Virus record (IMG/VR): IMGVR_UViG_3300037042_000622
Location: 1-35,602 of that record
DNA from: a virus
Length of the DNA stretch: 35,602 nucleotides
Direction: 5' to 3' (one strand)
Shown here in pieces: positions 28,629 to 35,602 of this stretch (positions within the stretch are counted from its first letter, which is position 1; each line of letters starts with the position of its first letter). The position numbers were made by a program, and so were the translations under genes. Under the pieces are notes generated by a model. That model saw nothing but the letters and a program-made list of their open reading frames with translations. It made no database searches and was not told the DNA's origin.

Positions 28629-29360
28629 TTATCCTATCAAACTAAAGTTTGTTTCTCTACGTTTAGGCAATGTGTAGCCATATTTGCGCAGTTCATCGTA
28701 TATCGCACCAGTAGGTGCTTGACCAACCTCAATACGACCACTTGGAGCTGCTTGCATTGGTGTTGGTTGATACATACTAGCTACCTGTGCTGCACCAGTT
28801 AAATTATCAATAGTGCCGTATTTACCAACAATATCTTTTAAATCACCAAATCTAGTTGCTAAAGTTCCATCTGCTGCTATGCCAGAGTTTCTTGCAAACA
28901 TACCGCCACCACTTGGCATATCATTCATCATGCTTGAATACATAGAATCAACATTTGGAGCTGTTTTTATTACCTCTCCGGTTAATGGGTCAAATGCATT
29001 AGCCATGCCTATTTCGCCAGATAGTTGTTGTGTTGGCATCATAAAATTAGCGCCTCCAACAGTTTCACCTAATGATGAGCCTACTAAACCGTCTGTAGCA
29101 ATAGTAGGAACTGCTAAACTTGCCCCAGTACCAGCAGCACCTGTAGCACCTAATAATCCACTTGCACCTTGTGAACTTGCAGTACCTCCAGCAGCACCAC
29201 CAATACCACCAGCAGCGCCCATCAATCCACCAGTAGCACCACCCATTGCGCCACCTAAAGCAGCGCCCTTTAAAATACCGCCAAGACCTTTGCCTTGCAG
29301 TAATTTTGTGCCACCACCTACGGCAGCACCTATCATCATCGGAACGGCTAATTGACCCAT
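28629..29360 (-). CDS. Gly/Ala-rich DNA-ejection protein (P22 gp7-like by position)
   Basis: 243 residues. Residues 1-80 are a run of Gly/Ala with Leu/Met/Ile (VGGGTKLLQGKGLGGILKG, AALGGAMGGATGGLMGAAGG), typical of the small ejection protein that inserts into the host envelope. The rest is less hydrophobic, with an end PTGAIYDELRKYGYTLPKRRE. It sits in the ejection-gene cluster with 1-3-base spacing. Confidence 0.6.
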   Translation of the reverse strand: MGQLAVPMMIGAAVGGGTKLLQGKGLGGILKGAALGGAMGGATGGLMGAAGGIGGAAGGTASSQGASGLLGATGAAGTGASLAVPTIATDGLVGSSLGETVGGANFMMPTQQLSGEIGMANAFDPLTGEVIKTAPNVDSMYSSMMNDMPSGGGMFARNSGIAADGTLATRFGDLKDIVGKYGTIDNLTGAAQVASMYQPTPMQAAPSGRIEVGQAPTGAIYDELRKYGYTLPKRRETNFSLIG

Positions 29361-29361
29361 A

Positions 29362-30489
29362 CTAAGCTCCCTTTACCTTGCCAACAACGTAGCAGATAGG
29401 TTCTATGATTGCACGGTAGATACGACCTAGTGTGTCACGCTTCTTACCACGCATCTCTTTCCACAAGTCAGCAGTACGATGACGAGCAATATGCTCTGCA
29501 ACACGTTTGACAGCGTTTCTAAGCGCATTTGGTGTACCGTTGAAGGCATAGGCTACGACAGGTAAGAATAATGTGTGATAGCCCTTCTCAATCGTCTTAG
29601 CATTCTTCATGTTAGCAGAATGTTGTAACCAGACAGCTTGACGGAATGAACCAAAGCCATAAGCCTCATTCATTGCGGTACATACTATTTTATTACTACT
29701 TTGTGTGCTTGTAGTAGTAGAACCTTGAGGTGTACCAGATAAATATTGAGCGTATTGATTAAGTTTAGCAGTTGGTAGATTTTGCTCGTAGTTAAAGCGA
29801 TTGATATCTGCCTGTAATGCTGTGTTGGCATAGTCTTCTTGAGCTTGACCAGTTTTAAGCAATTGGTTGATGTCTGTATAATCAGCGTTAGCCAATGCCG
29901 GAGCGCCAGCAACTGCTGCCTCTTGTCTACCACGTTCAGCAGCATAGTTTTGATAAGCTAAGTCACCGTACTTGTTAGCCAATGTATTAGACAATGTGTT
30001 AGCAGCACGATTTTGTAAATCAGCACTTACACCAGAACCATAACGACCAGCCATTGATGCGCCACCTTGAGCAGCTTTAATTGCATCCATGTAGGTTTGT
30101 GTTGCACCTTGTGATGCACCAGCTAGAGCTTGGTTAAAGTATGGATTGTTTTGTAGGTATTGACCGCTAATCACATCTTGTTGCTGTTGTTGCGCTGCCG
30201 GTAGCAATGGATTGCCTGCTATAGCACGATTACCTGCTGCCGTTAAAGCCTGAGTAGTATTAGCAGATGGACTTACATAAGTCTGACCAGCATAATATTG
30301 TGGACTAGATCCTTGGTATAGATTTTTGGCTTCTTGTAAACCATAGCTTACATAAGGCTTGAGTATTGGATCAATGCCAGTTTGTGATGTTGATGAACCA
30401 CCACCGCCACCACCGCCTTCTAAAGTCATGCGTTTGCCTACTGGTTTGAATGCTAACTCTGGCAACATATCTAAGTGATTGTATTTCAT
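29362..30489 (-). CDS. Virion protein, two-part (helical body + conserved C-terminal domain)
   Basis: 375 residues. An N-terminal Gly-rich linker (EGGGGGGGSSTSQ) is followed by a long Ala/Gln/Asn-rich helical region (about 40-260). The C-terminal 110 residues start at VCTAMNEAYGFGSFRQAVWL and contain HSANMKNAKTIEKGYHTLF and ADLWKEMRGKKRDTLGRIYRA, a block seen in several podovirus structural proteins with unknown role. It is the first of four genes in the ejection cluster. Confidence 0.65.
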   Translation of the reverse strand: MKYNHLDMLPELAFKPVGKRMTLEGGGGGGGSSTSQTGIDPILKPYVSYGLQEAKNLYQGSSPQYYAGQTYVSPSANTTQALTAAGNRAIAGNPLLPAAQQQQQDVISGQYLQNNPYFNQALAGASQGATQTYMDAIKAAQGGASMAGRYGSGVSADLQNRAANTLSNTLANKYGDLAYQNYAAERGRQEAAVAGAPALANADYTDINQLLKTGQAQEDYANTALQADINRFNYEQNLPTAKLNQYAQYLSGTPQGSTTTSTQSSNKIVCTAMNEAYGFGSFRQAVWLQHSANMKNAKTIEKGYHTLFLPVVAYAFNGTPNALRNAVKRVAEHIARHRTADLWKEMRGKKRDTLGRIYRAIIEPICYVVGKVKGA

Positions 30490-30498
30490 GTAATGCTC

Positions 30499-30888
30499 CT
30501 AAATGCTTAATTCCCAATTTCTTGGTCTGAATCCTAGTTGTTTTGCTCTCGTTTCCCATCCACTTCTCATAGAAGAAAACGTCACTTTTTTGCAGTTGCC
30601 TTGTTTAGCAATGCTCTTGGCAAACTCAAGTCCAAAGGATAAATCATCAGGGTTGCTTGAATCTAACCATGCTGCCCAAATGTGCATCTCTACACCGTTA
30701 GGCTGTAATACAATAAAACCTTTCTTTTCTGGCAATATCCATAACATAGAGCGTTGCTCGTAGCAGTCGCAATATATGTCCTCTACTAGCCACTCTGAGT
30801 GACCTTTAGCACGAACCTTCTCAAGACCAATGCGAACCCACCACCAGCAATGTCTTAGTTCGTTAGGATGTACATATGAAAAGTCCAT
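30499..30888 (-). CDS. GNAT-like phage protein
   Basis: 129 residues with a Trp-rich N-terminus (ELRHCWWWVRIGLEKV), a strand-helix core (SMLWILPEKKGFIVLQPNG, VEMHIWAAWLD) and a C-terminal GWETRAKQLGFRP that resembles the end of GNAT acetyltransferase folds. Phages often carry such proteins among tail genes. Catalytic activity is uncertain because the usual CoA loop (RxxGxG/A) is not clear. The start shares bases with the preceding stop (TAATG). Confidence 0.55.
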   Translation of the reverse strand: MDFSYVHPNELRHCWWWVRIGLEKVRAKGHSEWLVEDIYCDCYEQRSMLWILPEKKGFIVLQPNGVEMHIWAAWLDSSNPDDLSFGLEFAKSIAKQGNCKKVTFSSMRSGWETRAKQLGFRPRNWELSI

Positions 30889-31196
30889 TATCCCACCACA
30901 ATATAACCGTAAGTTTTATCTGCTGCCGTGTTTGCAGAATGCGTCAGCGTAGCACTACCTTGAGTCTTTGCGCTTACATATAAGTTAGTCATTGCACTTG
31001 CAGCATTAGCAGTCGTAGGCATAAATACAATCACAGAATCATAACCTATACGCTCATCATAAAGCGTTGTAGTTGTAGCACTTGCAACCGCTAAAGTAAC
31101 CGTACCAGTATTATTAGACTTACCTTCAACAAGGTTGTTTACTACCTCGGATATTTCACGAGGAAAAGCACCTGCTGGGTTAAGTTTACGATACAT
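30888..31196 (-). CDS. Small virion protein
   Basis: 102 residues. LNPAGAFPREISEVVNNLVEGKSNNTG at the start and a beta-rich body (TVTLAVASATTTTLYDERI, SVIVFMPTTANAA, THSANTAADKTYGYIVVG). Proteins with this plan are found next to tail-stabilisation genes in podoviruses. Probably a structural or decoration protein. TAATG junctions on both sides indicate coupled translation. Confidence 0.6.
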   Translation of the reverse strand: MYRKLNPAGAFPREISEVVNNLVEGKSNNTGTVTLAVASATTTTLYDERIGYDSVIVFMPTTANAASAMTNLYVSAKTQGSATLTHSANTAADKTYGYIVVG

Positions 31197-32626
31197 TATC
31201 TAGTACCCTGTGGAGATATATCAATATCAATACCAATTGCATTAGACCAGCGATCACCACTAGGAATTACTGATAAACGATGGTACTTTCCGCTACTACG
31301 TAATGATACACGATTCTCACTACTTGCTGCTGTATATGTGCCTAACTGTGGTACTGCACTTAAAAGCATCCTAGATGCTATAGCAACGCTCCCAGAGCCA
31401 TTATCTACTACTGGTCGTGCCAATGTAACTACAGAAGTTGATTCACTTCCTATGTCACCAGTTGTTATTGTTGCGGTAGAGTTAGCCCCAGTAAAAGTAA
31501 CTACCTTAGTATCTCTTGCCCCAGCAAATAAAAACTTGCCACCAGCCCACAATGCATCATCTAAAGATGTAGTCAACGTGTCCATGTTGCCGTATAGGTC
31601 TAAGCCTTCTAGCGTCATACCGGCAGAAGCTGATGATGCCACTACATCTACGTCAGTAGTGCAAGATGACCATTTTTTAACTTGCCAGTTATAGATTAGC
31701 AATGTGTTTTGTGCAAAGTTATCAATAAACTCCCATACGACAATCTTACGAATAGGGTCAATTGTTGATGACATTAAGTTTAATTTAGAAAGGTTTACAT
31801 TTGAATAAAACCACGCATCTACTTTTTGTGTACCAATTGCAGTTACTGTAGAGCCATCGCATGAATAAAATCCATCTGCACCTAAGAAGTAGGTTATGCC
31901 ACCGTATTGAACTACTGAATTACCTTCAGCACACCCAATACCACGACTGATTGTATCAAATTGGAAAAATAATGGTGAGCCAATGTAAGACATACGAACA
32001 ATGGCACGGTCTAGGAATATTAAACCAACCTCACCACCACTTAGACCAGTAATGTTGCCACCATCTGCAATTATTTGAAAATCAGATTGACTTGCGCCAC
32101 CTGCTGTCCAGTTTGACTCATCGTTGATGTTAGACCATTGCACCTTATTTGAATTGCTACCACTATCTAAGTTGGCAGCTACAACAAAATCACGTACTAC
32201 TGTCACATACTTTGCTACTGGTGCGCTTGCATTCAAATCAGCAAATAATGAACTTGATCCTAATGTAAAACTTTGCAATATATTTACGTTATTAGCAGCA
32301 ATAATAGTATCGCCAAACTGAGTAAAATTCCATTTAACAACGGCTGAATAATTACCAGTCTTTGACACGTTATCCATGCTCAAATCTGCGCCATCTAACT
32401 TAAATAACTTAGTAGCACCACCAGCAAATATGTTTGTTGTAGCGCTAAATTTACCAGCAAACACATTGTTAAGGTTTTCACTAGCAGCAGCAGAGTAATC
32501 TACAGCTAATGGGAATGGGTTATAACCTAATGCAGTTGGCACTACGTTTTGTGCAACAGACAAATTCTCAGCTACTCCGGCTAAGTCTGGAGTCCATTCT
32601 GTAAATTCTATGCGTTGCGTAGCCAT
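31196..32626 (-). CDS. Tail/head stabilisation protein (P22 gp10-like)
   Basis: 476 residues from ATG 32626, which overlaps the preceding stop (TAATG). The family start is seen (QRIEFTEWTPDLAGVAENLSVAQNV), then beta-propeller-like repeats (NNVFAGKFSATTNIFAGG, DFVVAANLD, VQWSNINDESNW, GITYFLGADGFYSCDG, KIVVWEF). P22 gp10 closes the neck under the adaptor ring and anchors the tail needle. The length, 476, is close to gp10 (472). Confidence 0.75.
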   Translation of the reverse strand: MATQRIEFTEWTPDLAGVAENLSVAQNVVPTALGYNPFPLAVDYSAAASENLNNVFAGKFSATTNIFAGGATKLFKLDGADLSMDNVSKTGNYSAVVKWNFTQFGDTIIAANNVNILQSFTLGSSSLFADLNASAPVAKYVTVVRDFVVAANLDSGSNSNKVQWSNINDESNWTAGGASQSDFQIIADGGNITGLSGGEVGLIFLDRAIVRMSYIGSPLFFQFDTISRGIGCAEGNSVVQYGGITYFLGADGFYSCDGSTVTAIGTQKVDAWFYSNVNLSKLNLMSSTIDPIRKIVVWEFIDNFAQNTLLIYNWQVKKWSSCTTDVDVVASSASAGMTLEGLDLYGNMDTLTTSLDDALWAGGKFLFAGARDTKVVTFTGANSTATITTGDIGSESTSVVTLARPVVDNGSGSVAIASRMLLSAVPQLGTYTAASSENRVSLRSSGKYHRLSVIPSGDRWSNAIGIDIDISPQGTR

Positions 32627-33375
32627 TAAGCAGTCCGTTGCCACATATAAACTACAACATACGGTTGTAAGTTAGCGTTTGTAGCACTTACACCAGTTGT
32701 ACTATTGGCTACTGTAACACCTGTTGTTGTAGTATTTGTTTTACCACTATTAGTTGAGTTTGGCGGGTTGCCATAACCAGCTAAATTTCTAGCTGCTGCT
32801 CCAGAACTAACAGTACCATAAATAGATCCTTGATAAATATCGTTACCAATATCATGGAAGTGACCTGCATCGGTTACGGTTGCAGTATGGGTATGACTTA
32901 CTACAACTGCATCAGCACTACCACCTGTAGCACCGGCAGTAAATCCAGTCCCAACACCTATTAACACTCTTCCTTCACCAAATGCTACCCATGTACCAAA
33001 GCCAAATAAAGTATTTGGATTAGTAGAAACTGTGGCAGTAAATATGCAACCAACTGGATATATTACCTGTAATGCAGCAGCTATTGCTGTAGTTGTAAAG
33101 GCGGTAGTTGCTACTTGAGTAGTATTAGTTCCGCTAGATGCAGTTGGTGCAGTCGCTACTCCAGTCATTGTTGTAGTACCAGTAACAGATAAGTTACCAC
33201 CTACTGTAAAGTTATCCGCATCTGTACCAGTTTGCTGGTCTTTAACTTGAGCCATCAATTCACGTATAGCATTATTAATACCAGATGGCGCACAACCCTC
33301 GGCAATATCTATGCCACCAATGTCGGTGTTATTTGCTGCCGTAGCACTCCACTCACTTATCTTATTCTTAGCCAT
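32626..33375 (-). CDS. Tail fibre / collar-type protein
   Basis: 249 residues. The N-terminus NKISEWSATAANNTDIGGIDI, with AEGCAPSGINNAIRELMAQVKD, is a common fibre-attachment domain. The C-terminal half is a tail-collar-type domain (VIYPVGCIFTATVSTNPNTL, GFGTWVAFGEGRVLIGVG, HTHTATV, NLQPYVVVYMWQRT). His-x-His pairs may bind metal ions at the tip. It probably attaches to the stabilisation or neck complex and touches the host surface. Coupled to the next gene by TAATG. Confidence 0.8.
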   Translation of the reverse strand: MAKNKISEWSATAANNTDIGGIDIAEGCAPSGINNAIRELMAQVKDQQTGTDADNFTVGGNLSVTGTTTMTGVATAPTASSGTNTTQVATTAFTTTAIAAALQVIYPVGCIFTATVSTNPNTLFGFGTWVAFGEGRVLIGVGTGFTAGATGGSADAVVVSHTHTATVTDAGHFHDIGNDIYQGSIYGTVSSGAAARNLAGYGNPPNSTNSGKTNTTTTGVTVANSTTGVSATNANLQPYVVVYMWQRTA

Positions 33376-33378
33376 AAT

Positions 33379-34155
33379 TTATCCCTTTAAAAGCCATGTA
33401 TTACTATTTGCTGGTATTTCTGTCCATGTATTTGATATTACTGACGTATCTGTCCAAGTATTTGTACTTACTGATACAGGTGTCCAAGTATTACCAGTTA
33501 CAATTGTATCTGTCCAAACATTTTCTGTTACTGGTACTGGATTCCAGTTATCACCTAATTTTGTACCATTTGCGACTACATTTGCTGTTGCTTGTACTTG
33601 ACCATACGCATTCCATATTGCATTTGCGTAAGCGTTTACTAAAGCATAGCCATTAATATGTGCGTCTGCTTTATACTCAACACCACCAAGTGCAGTAACG
33701 ACTGCCGCCCCATTAATTGAACCAGATGAAGTCCTAGTTCTTATTGCATTACCTGTAACAGTTGCGATACCATTAATAGCACCGCTTGATGTTCTTATCC
33801 GGATTGAGTCGGATGTTACAGTTGCATTGCCTAATATTATAGCATTTGCGCTGTAAATTACGCTAGAACCGCTAGAAACGCTCGCTAACGCATTAATACT
33901 TCCACTTGATGTCCTAGTCCTAATCGCATCCGAATTAACTGTTGCAAGCCCATTAATTTGAGCCGAATTTAAACGTATTGCATAAGCATTGGCTGTTACG
34001 TCAGCATTTGCTACTATTGTAGCATTTGCACTACTAATTTGATTGGCATTTGCAGTAACTATTGCATTTGCATCAATACTTGCAGATCCTAATATTAATG
34101 CAGCATTTGCTAGCGCACTAAATGGAGCTTGAGAAAATGCTAAAATTCCAAACAT
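33379..34155 (-). CDS. Repeat-built tail protein (beta-solenoid-like)
   Basis: 258 residues. About 60-180 contain three copies of a unit like (S/A)IR(T/I)RTSSG(S/A)IN(A/G), and the whole region is Ala/Asn/Ile-rich with alternating strands, as in beta-solenoids. The last 60 residues are five repeats of a ten-residue unit with a conserved Trp (NVWTDTIVTG, NTWTPVSVST, NTWTDTSVIS, NTWTEIPANS). The DNA shows matching 30-base repeats at about 33396-33545. Likely a spike or fibre stalk. Confidence 0.65.
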   Translation of the reverse strand: MFGILAFSQAPFSALANAALILGSASIDANAIVTANANQISSANATIVANADVTANAYAIRLNSAQINGLATVNSDAIRTRTSSGSINALASVSSGSSVIYSANAIILGNATVTSDSIRIRTSSGAINGIATVTGNAIRTRTSSGSINGAAVVTALGGVEYKADAHINGYALVNAYANAIWNAYGQVQATANVVANGTKLGDNWNPVPVTENVWTDTIVTGNTWTPVSVSTNTWTDTSVISNTWTEIPANSNTWLLKG

Positions 34156-34511
34156 TAACTATTCCATTGTGATTCTGGTACTGCTGGGAAAGTAATTTCT
34201 CCTGCTACTGGGTTTACTGCATACTGACGAACTGCTAAACGATATGCATCAAACTCATTACCATTAATTAAATGGGGAGTATTTGCAGTATTTCTTACAT
34301 CTGGCTGGTTAACCCAGTCTGTAGCCTGTAATAGGCTTGTCGCAGTTGCTTTATTGTCTTCTGCCGTTGGCGGTGATGGTGGTGGTGGATATGAGCCAGT
34401 TATATTTACATAACCATCATCAATGGCTTTTTGCATATACGGCAATTGTGTTTCATCTGTTTCATCAAAACCAAACACTTCGCCAGTAGATTCATTTTTA
34501 TAATATTTCAT
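34155..34511 (-). CDS. Tail fibre assembly chaperone-like protein
   Basis: 118 residues. MKYYKNESTGEVFGFDETDE with a Pro-rich linker (SYPPPPSPPTAEDNK) and a C-terminal helical part (LQATDWVNQPDVR, FDAYRLAVRQYAVNP, FPAVPESQW) are typical of Tfa/DUF4376-like chaperones that fold the neighbouring fibre. It lies directly after the fibre gene on the leftward path, as expected. Confidence 0.75.
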   Translation of the reverse strand: MKYYKNESTGEVFGFDETDETQLPYMQKAIDDGYVNITGSYPPPPSPPTAEDNKATATSLLQATDWVNQPDVRNTANTPHLINGNEFDAYRLAVRQYAVNPVAGEITFPAVPESQWNS

Positions 34512-34522
34512 AATTTAACCTT

Positions 34523-35602
34523 TTAGCGTAATTCTGCCCATTGGTTTAAAGACATAGTGCCAGTCGGTGCAAAAGCATATGTTGCACCAGAAGGAATAAT
34601 AATACTACTACCTGAGTACACGTTTAAACCCCATCCAGCAATACGACCATAAACTGTTCCGTTTATGCTTACGGTAACATTGAACAGACCATTTGATGCA
34701 CCACCACGAATTGTTAGGAAAACCATTATTGAACGACCAGTTGAATTTGTATAGGTGGTTGATAATGCCCTACTAGCGGTAACATCTGTCCATGACTGTC
34801 CAACACCGATTGCGTTTGATGCTGTTGTTGCTGTTGCTGCGTTGCCTGAACAAGCAGACGATGTTCCTGAAGTTGTAGCGTAATTTACACTAAAGTTTGA
34901 TGGGTTATACACATACATATTTGAACCATCACTACCACCCCATAACCAAGGTGGCTGACCACTTTGCCCTGACCAGTTAAAATTTAAATCTACACCACCA
35001 ACACGATAAGGATATGCACGACCTGCTGTTGATGCGTAAGTAGCCGTTGCTGCATTACCTGTGCATGATGCTGAAGAACCTGAAGTTAAATCACTAACCC
35101 TAGCAGAATCAACCCTTAATCCATAAGTGCTTGAACCATTCCAACCCATTAGACTAGGATATGATGCTGACCAAGCAACAGCCGCATTTGTGTTATTTAC
35201 AGCACTTCCTGTTGGCGATGTTGATGCTGAAGCGTCAAATATAATATGATTATTGCCGTAGTTTTTCCAGCCTAACATATTTGCAACAGCAGATGTTCTT
35301 AATGAAGCCCAGTTTGATTGGTCACCACTTAATGTTGTTGCCGTTGCCGCATTGCCTGAACAAGCCGCAGATGTGCCTGAACTTGTAATAAACCCAGCAC
35401 CGTTGGTTAGCTGGTTTGTGTTAGTTACATTGGTTGCACCAGCCGCTATGCCATCAAGTTTGCTTGCATAAGTGCTAGTCATATACCCATTGACAGATGC
35501 CGTTGCAGCAGCCATGCTTATTGCAGGAGTTGCCCCACCACTTGATACTACTGGAGCTGTACCTGTTACAGATGTAACTGTACCAACACTTGCTGTGCCA
35601 CC
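34523..35602 (-). CDS. Tail fibre, allele B (5' part cut by the window edge)
   Basis: The frame is open to the edge; 359 residues are visible and the start is missing. The N-terminal visible part (GGTASVGTVTSVTG) matches allele A. The middle (about 95-260) is unrelated to allele A and has its own GNAATAT-type boundaries. The C-terminus ends SGATYAFAPTGTMSLNQWAEL. Gly replaces the stop of allele A at the position equal to 78-80. With the first part of allele A the full fibre would be about 500 residues. The chaperone gene follows 11 bases after the stop, so this copy is the intact-end version. Confidence 0.8.
   Translation of the reverse strand, partial: GGTASVGTVTSVTGTAPVVSSGGATPAISMAAATASVNGYMTSTYASKLDGIAAGATNVTNTNQLTNGAGFITSSGTSAACSGNAATATTLSGDQSNWASLRTSAVANMLGWKNYGNNHIIFDASASTSPTGSAVNNTNAAVAWSASYPSLMGWNGSSTYGLRVDSARVSDLTSGSSASCTGNAATATYASTAGRAYPYRVGGVDLNFNWSGQSGQPPWLWGGSDGSNMYVYNPSNFSVNYATTSGTSSACSGNAATATTASNAIGVGQSWTDVTASRALSTTYTNSTGRSIMVFLTIRGGASNGLFNVTVSINGTVYGRIAGWGLNVYSGSSIIIPSGATYAFAPTGTMSLNQWAELR
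34833..34864 (-). repeat. Fibre module-boundary repeat, copy 3
   Basis: Equivalent of 112-143 in allele B with a few differences, all in the same frame (CSGNAATAT). Confidence 0.7.
35343..35374 (-). repeat. Fibre module-boundary repeat, copy 4
   Basis: Differs from 586-617 by one base. It marks the N-terminal edge of the allele B variable module. Confidence 0.75.

Larger units (their letters stand above)
34722..35602. repeat. Right terminal copy of the fibre repeat
   Basis: It corresponds to 1-845; see that entry. It is 36 bases longer because its middle module is longer. The flank towards 34523 is unique to this side, and the flank beyond 845 is unique to the left side. Neither copy has both flanks, which favours one gene in two alleles over two separate genes. 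Confidence 0.85.

Noticed and set aside
28813-29355. A plus-strand frame of 180 codons opposite the Gly/Ala-rich ejection protein
   Set aside because: Pro/Ala-rich complement of a Gly/Ala coding repeat; a typical shadow frame.
1-35602. Integrase, att sites or CRISPR array
   Set aside because: No tyrosine or serine recombinase signature in any long frame and no regularly spaced short repeats with unique spacers. A temperate lifestyle is not supported by this window.

Overview
This window is almost all of the genome of a small tailed phage (podovirus type). The head and tail genes follow the order seen in P22-like and SU10-like podoviruses: small terminase, large terminase, a portal of about 720 residues, scaffold, a DUF5309-type coat protein, adaptor, fibre, a P22 gp10-like stabilisation protein and Gly/Ala-rich ejection proteins. 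No integrase, reverse transcriptase, RNA polymerase, DNA polymerase, tRNA gene or CRISPR array was found. The host is probably a Gram-negative bacterium that makes pyrroloquinoline quinone (PQQ), because the phage carries what looks like an intact pqqA gene. An aquatic methylotroph such as a Methylophilaceae member would fit, but that is inference.

Layout. The DNA from 10174 leftwards to 1, and from 35602 leftwards to 20269, is one leftward late module. From 10174 to 1 it holds a Cys-rich protein, small proteins, terminase, portal, scaffold, coat, adaptor and fibre. From the right end it continues with fibre, fibre chaperone, tail proteins, stabilisation protein, ejection proteins, secreted proteins, lysis genes and a large unknown protein. 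The two ends carry two versions of one fibre gene: bases 1-845 correspond to 34722-35602. The true molecule is therefore probably circular or circularly permuted, about 34.7 kb, with two fibre alleles in the sampled population. A real tandem pair of fibre genes is the alternative.

From 15116 leftwards to 10560 lies a leftward early module. It has nucleases (VRR-NUC, GIY-YIG/T5orf172, PD-(D/E)XK), a replisome-organiser-like protein and a helicase-loader-like protein, a small Xre regulator behind a consensus promoter, NinB, YbcO and a DUF3310 protein. A candidate structured RNA (14632-14714) sits inside it. From 15229 rightwards to 20297 is a rightward early module: small proteins, a Sak3/DUF1071 annealing protein, a YqaJ exonuclease, SSB and a metallophosphoesterase. 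The two modules diverge from an AT-rich control region at about 15117-15228.

The most striking item is the 23-codon gene at 10473-10544. It lies alone on the plus strand, between the two leftward modules, with its own ribosome site and a plausible promoter. It encodes a PqqA-like precursor peptide with the Glu15-x3-Tyr19 pair that is cross-linked to make PQQ. The other notable items are the fibre alleles with exact internal repeats, the three-way-junction RNA candidate, and a secreted four-repeat Cys-rich protein with a long proline tract beside the lysis genes.
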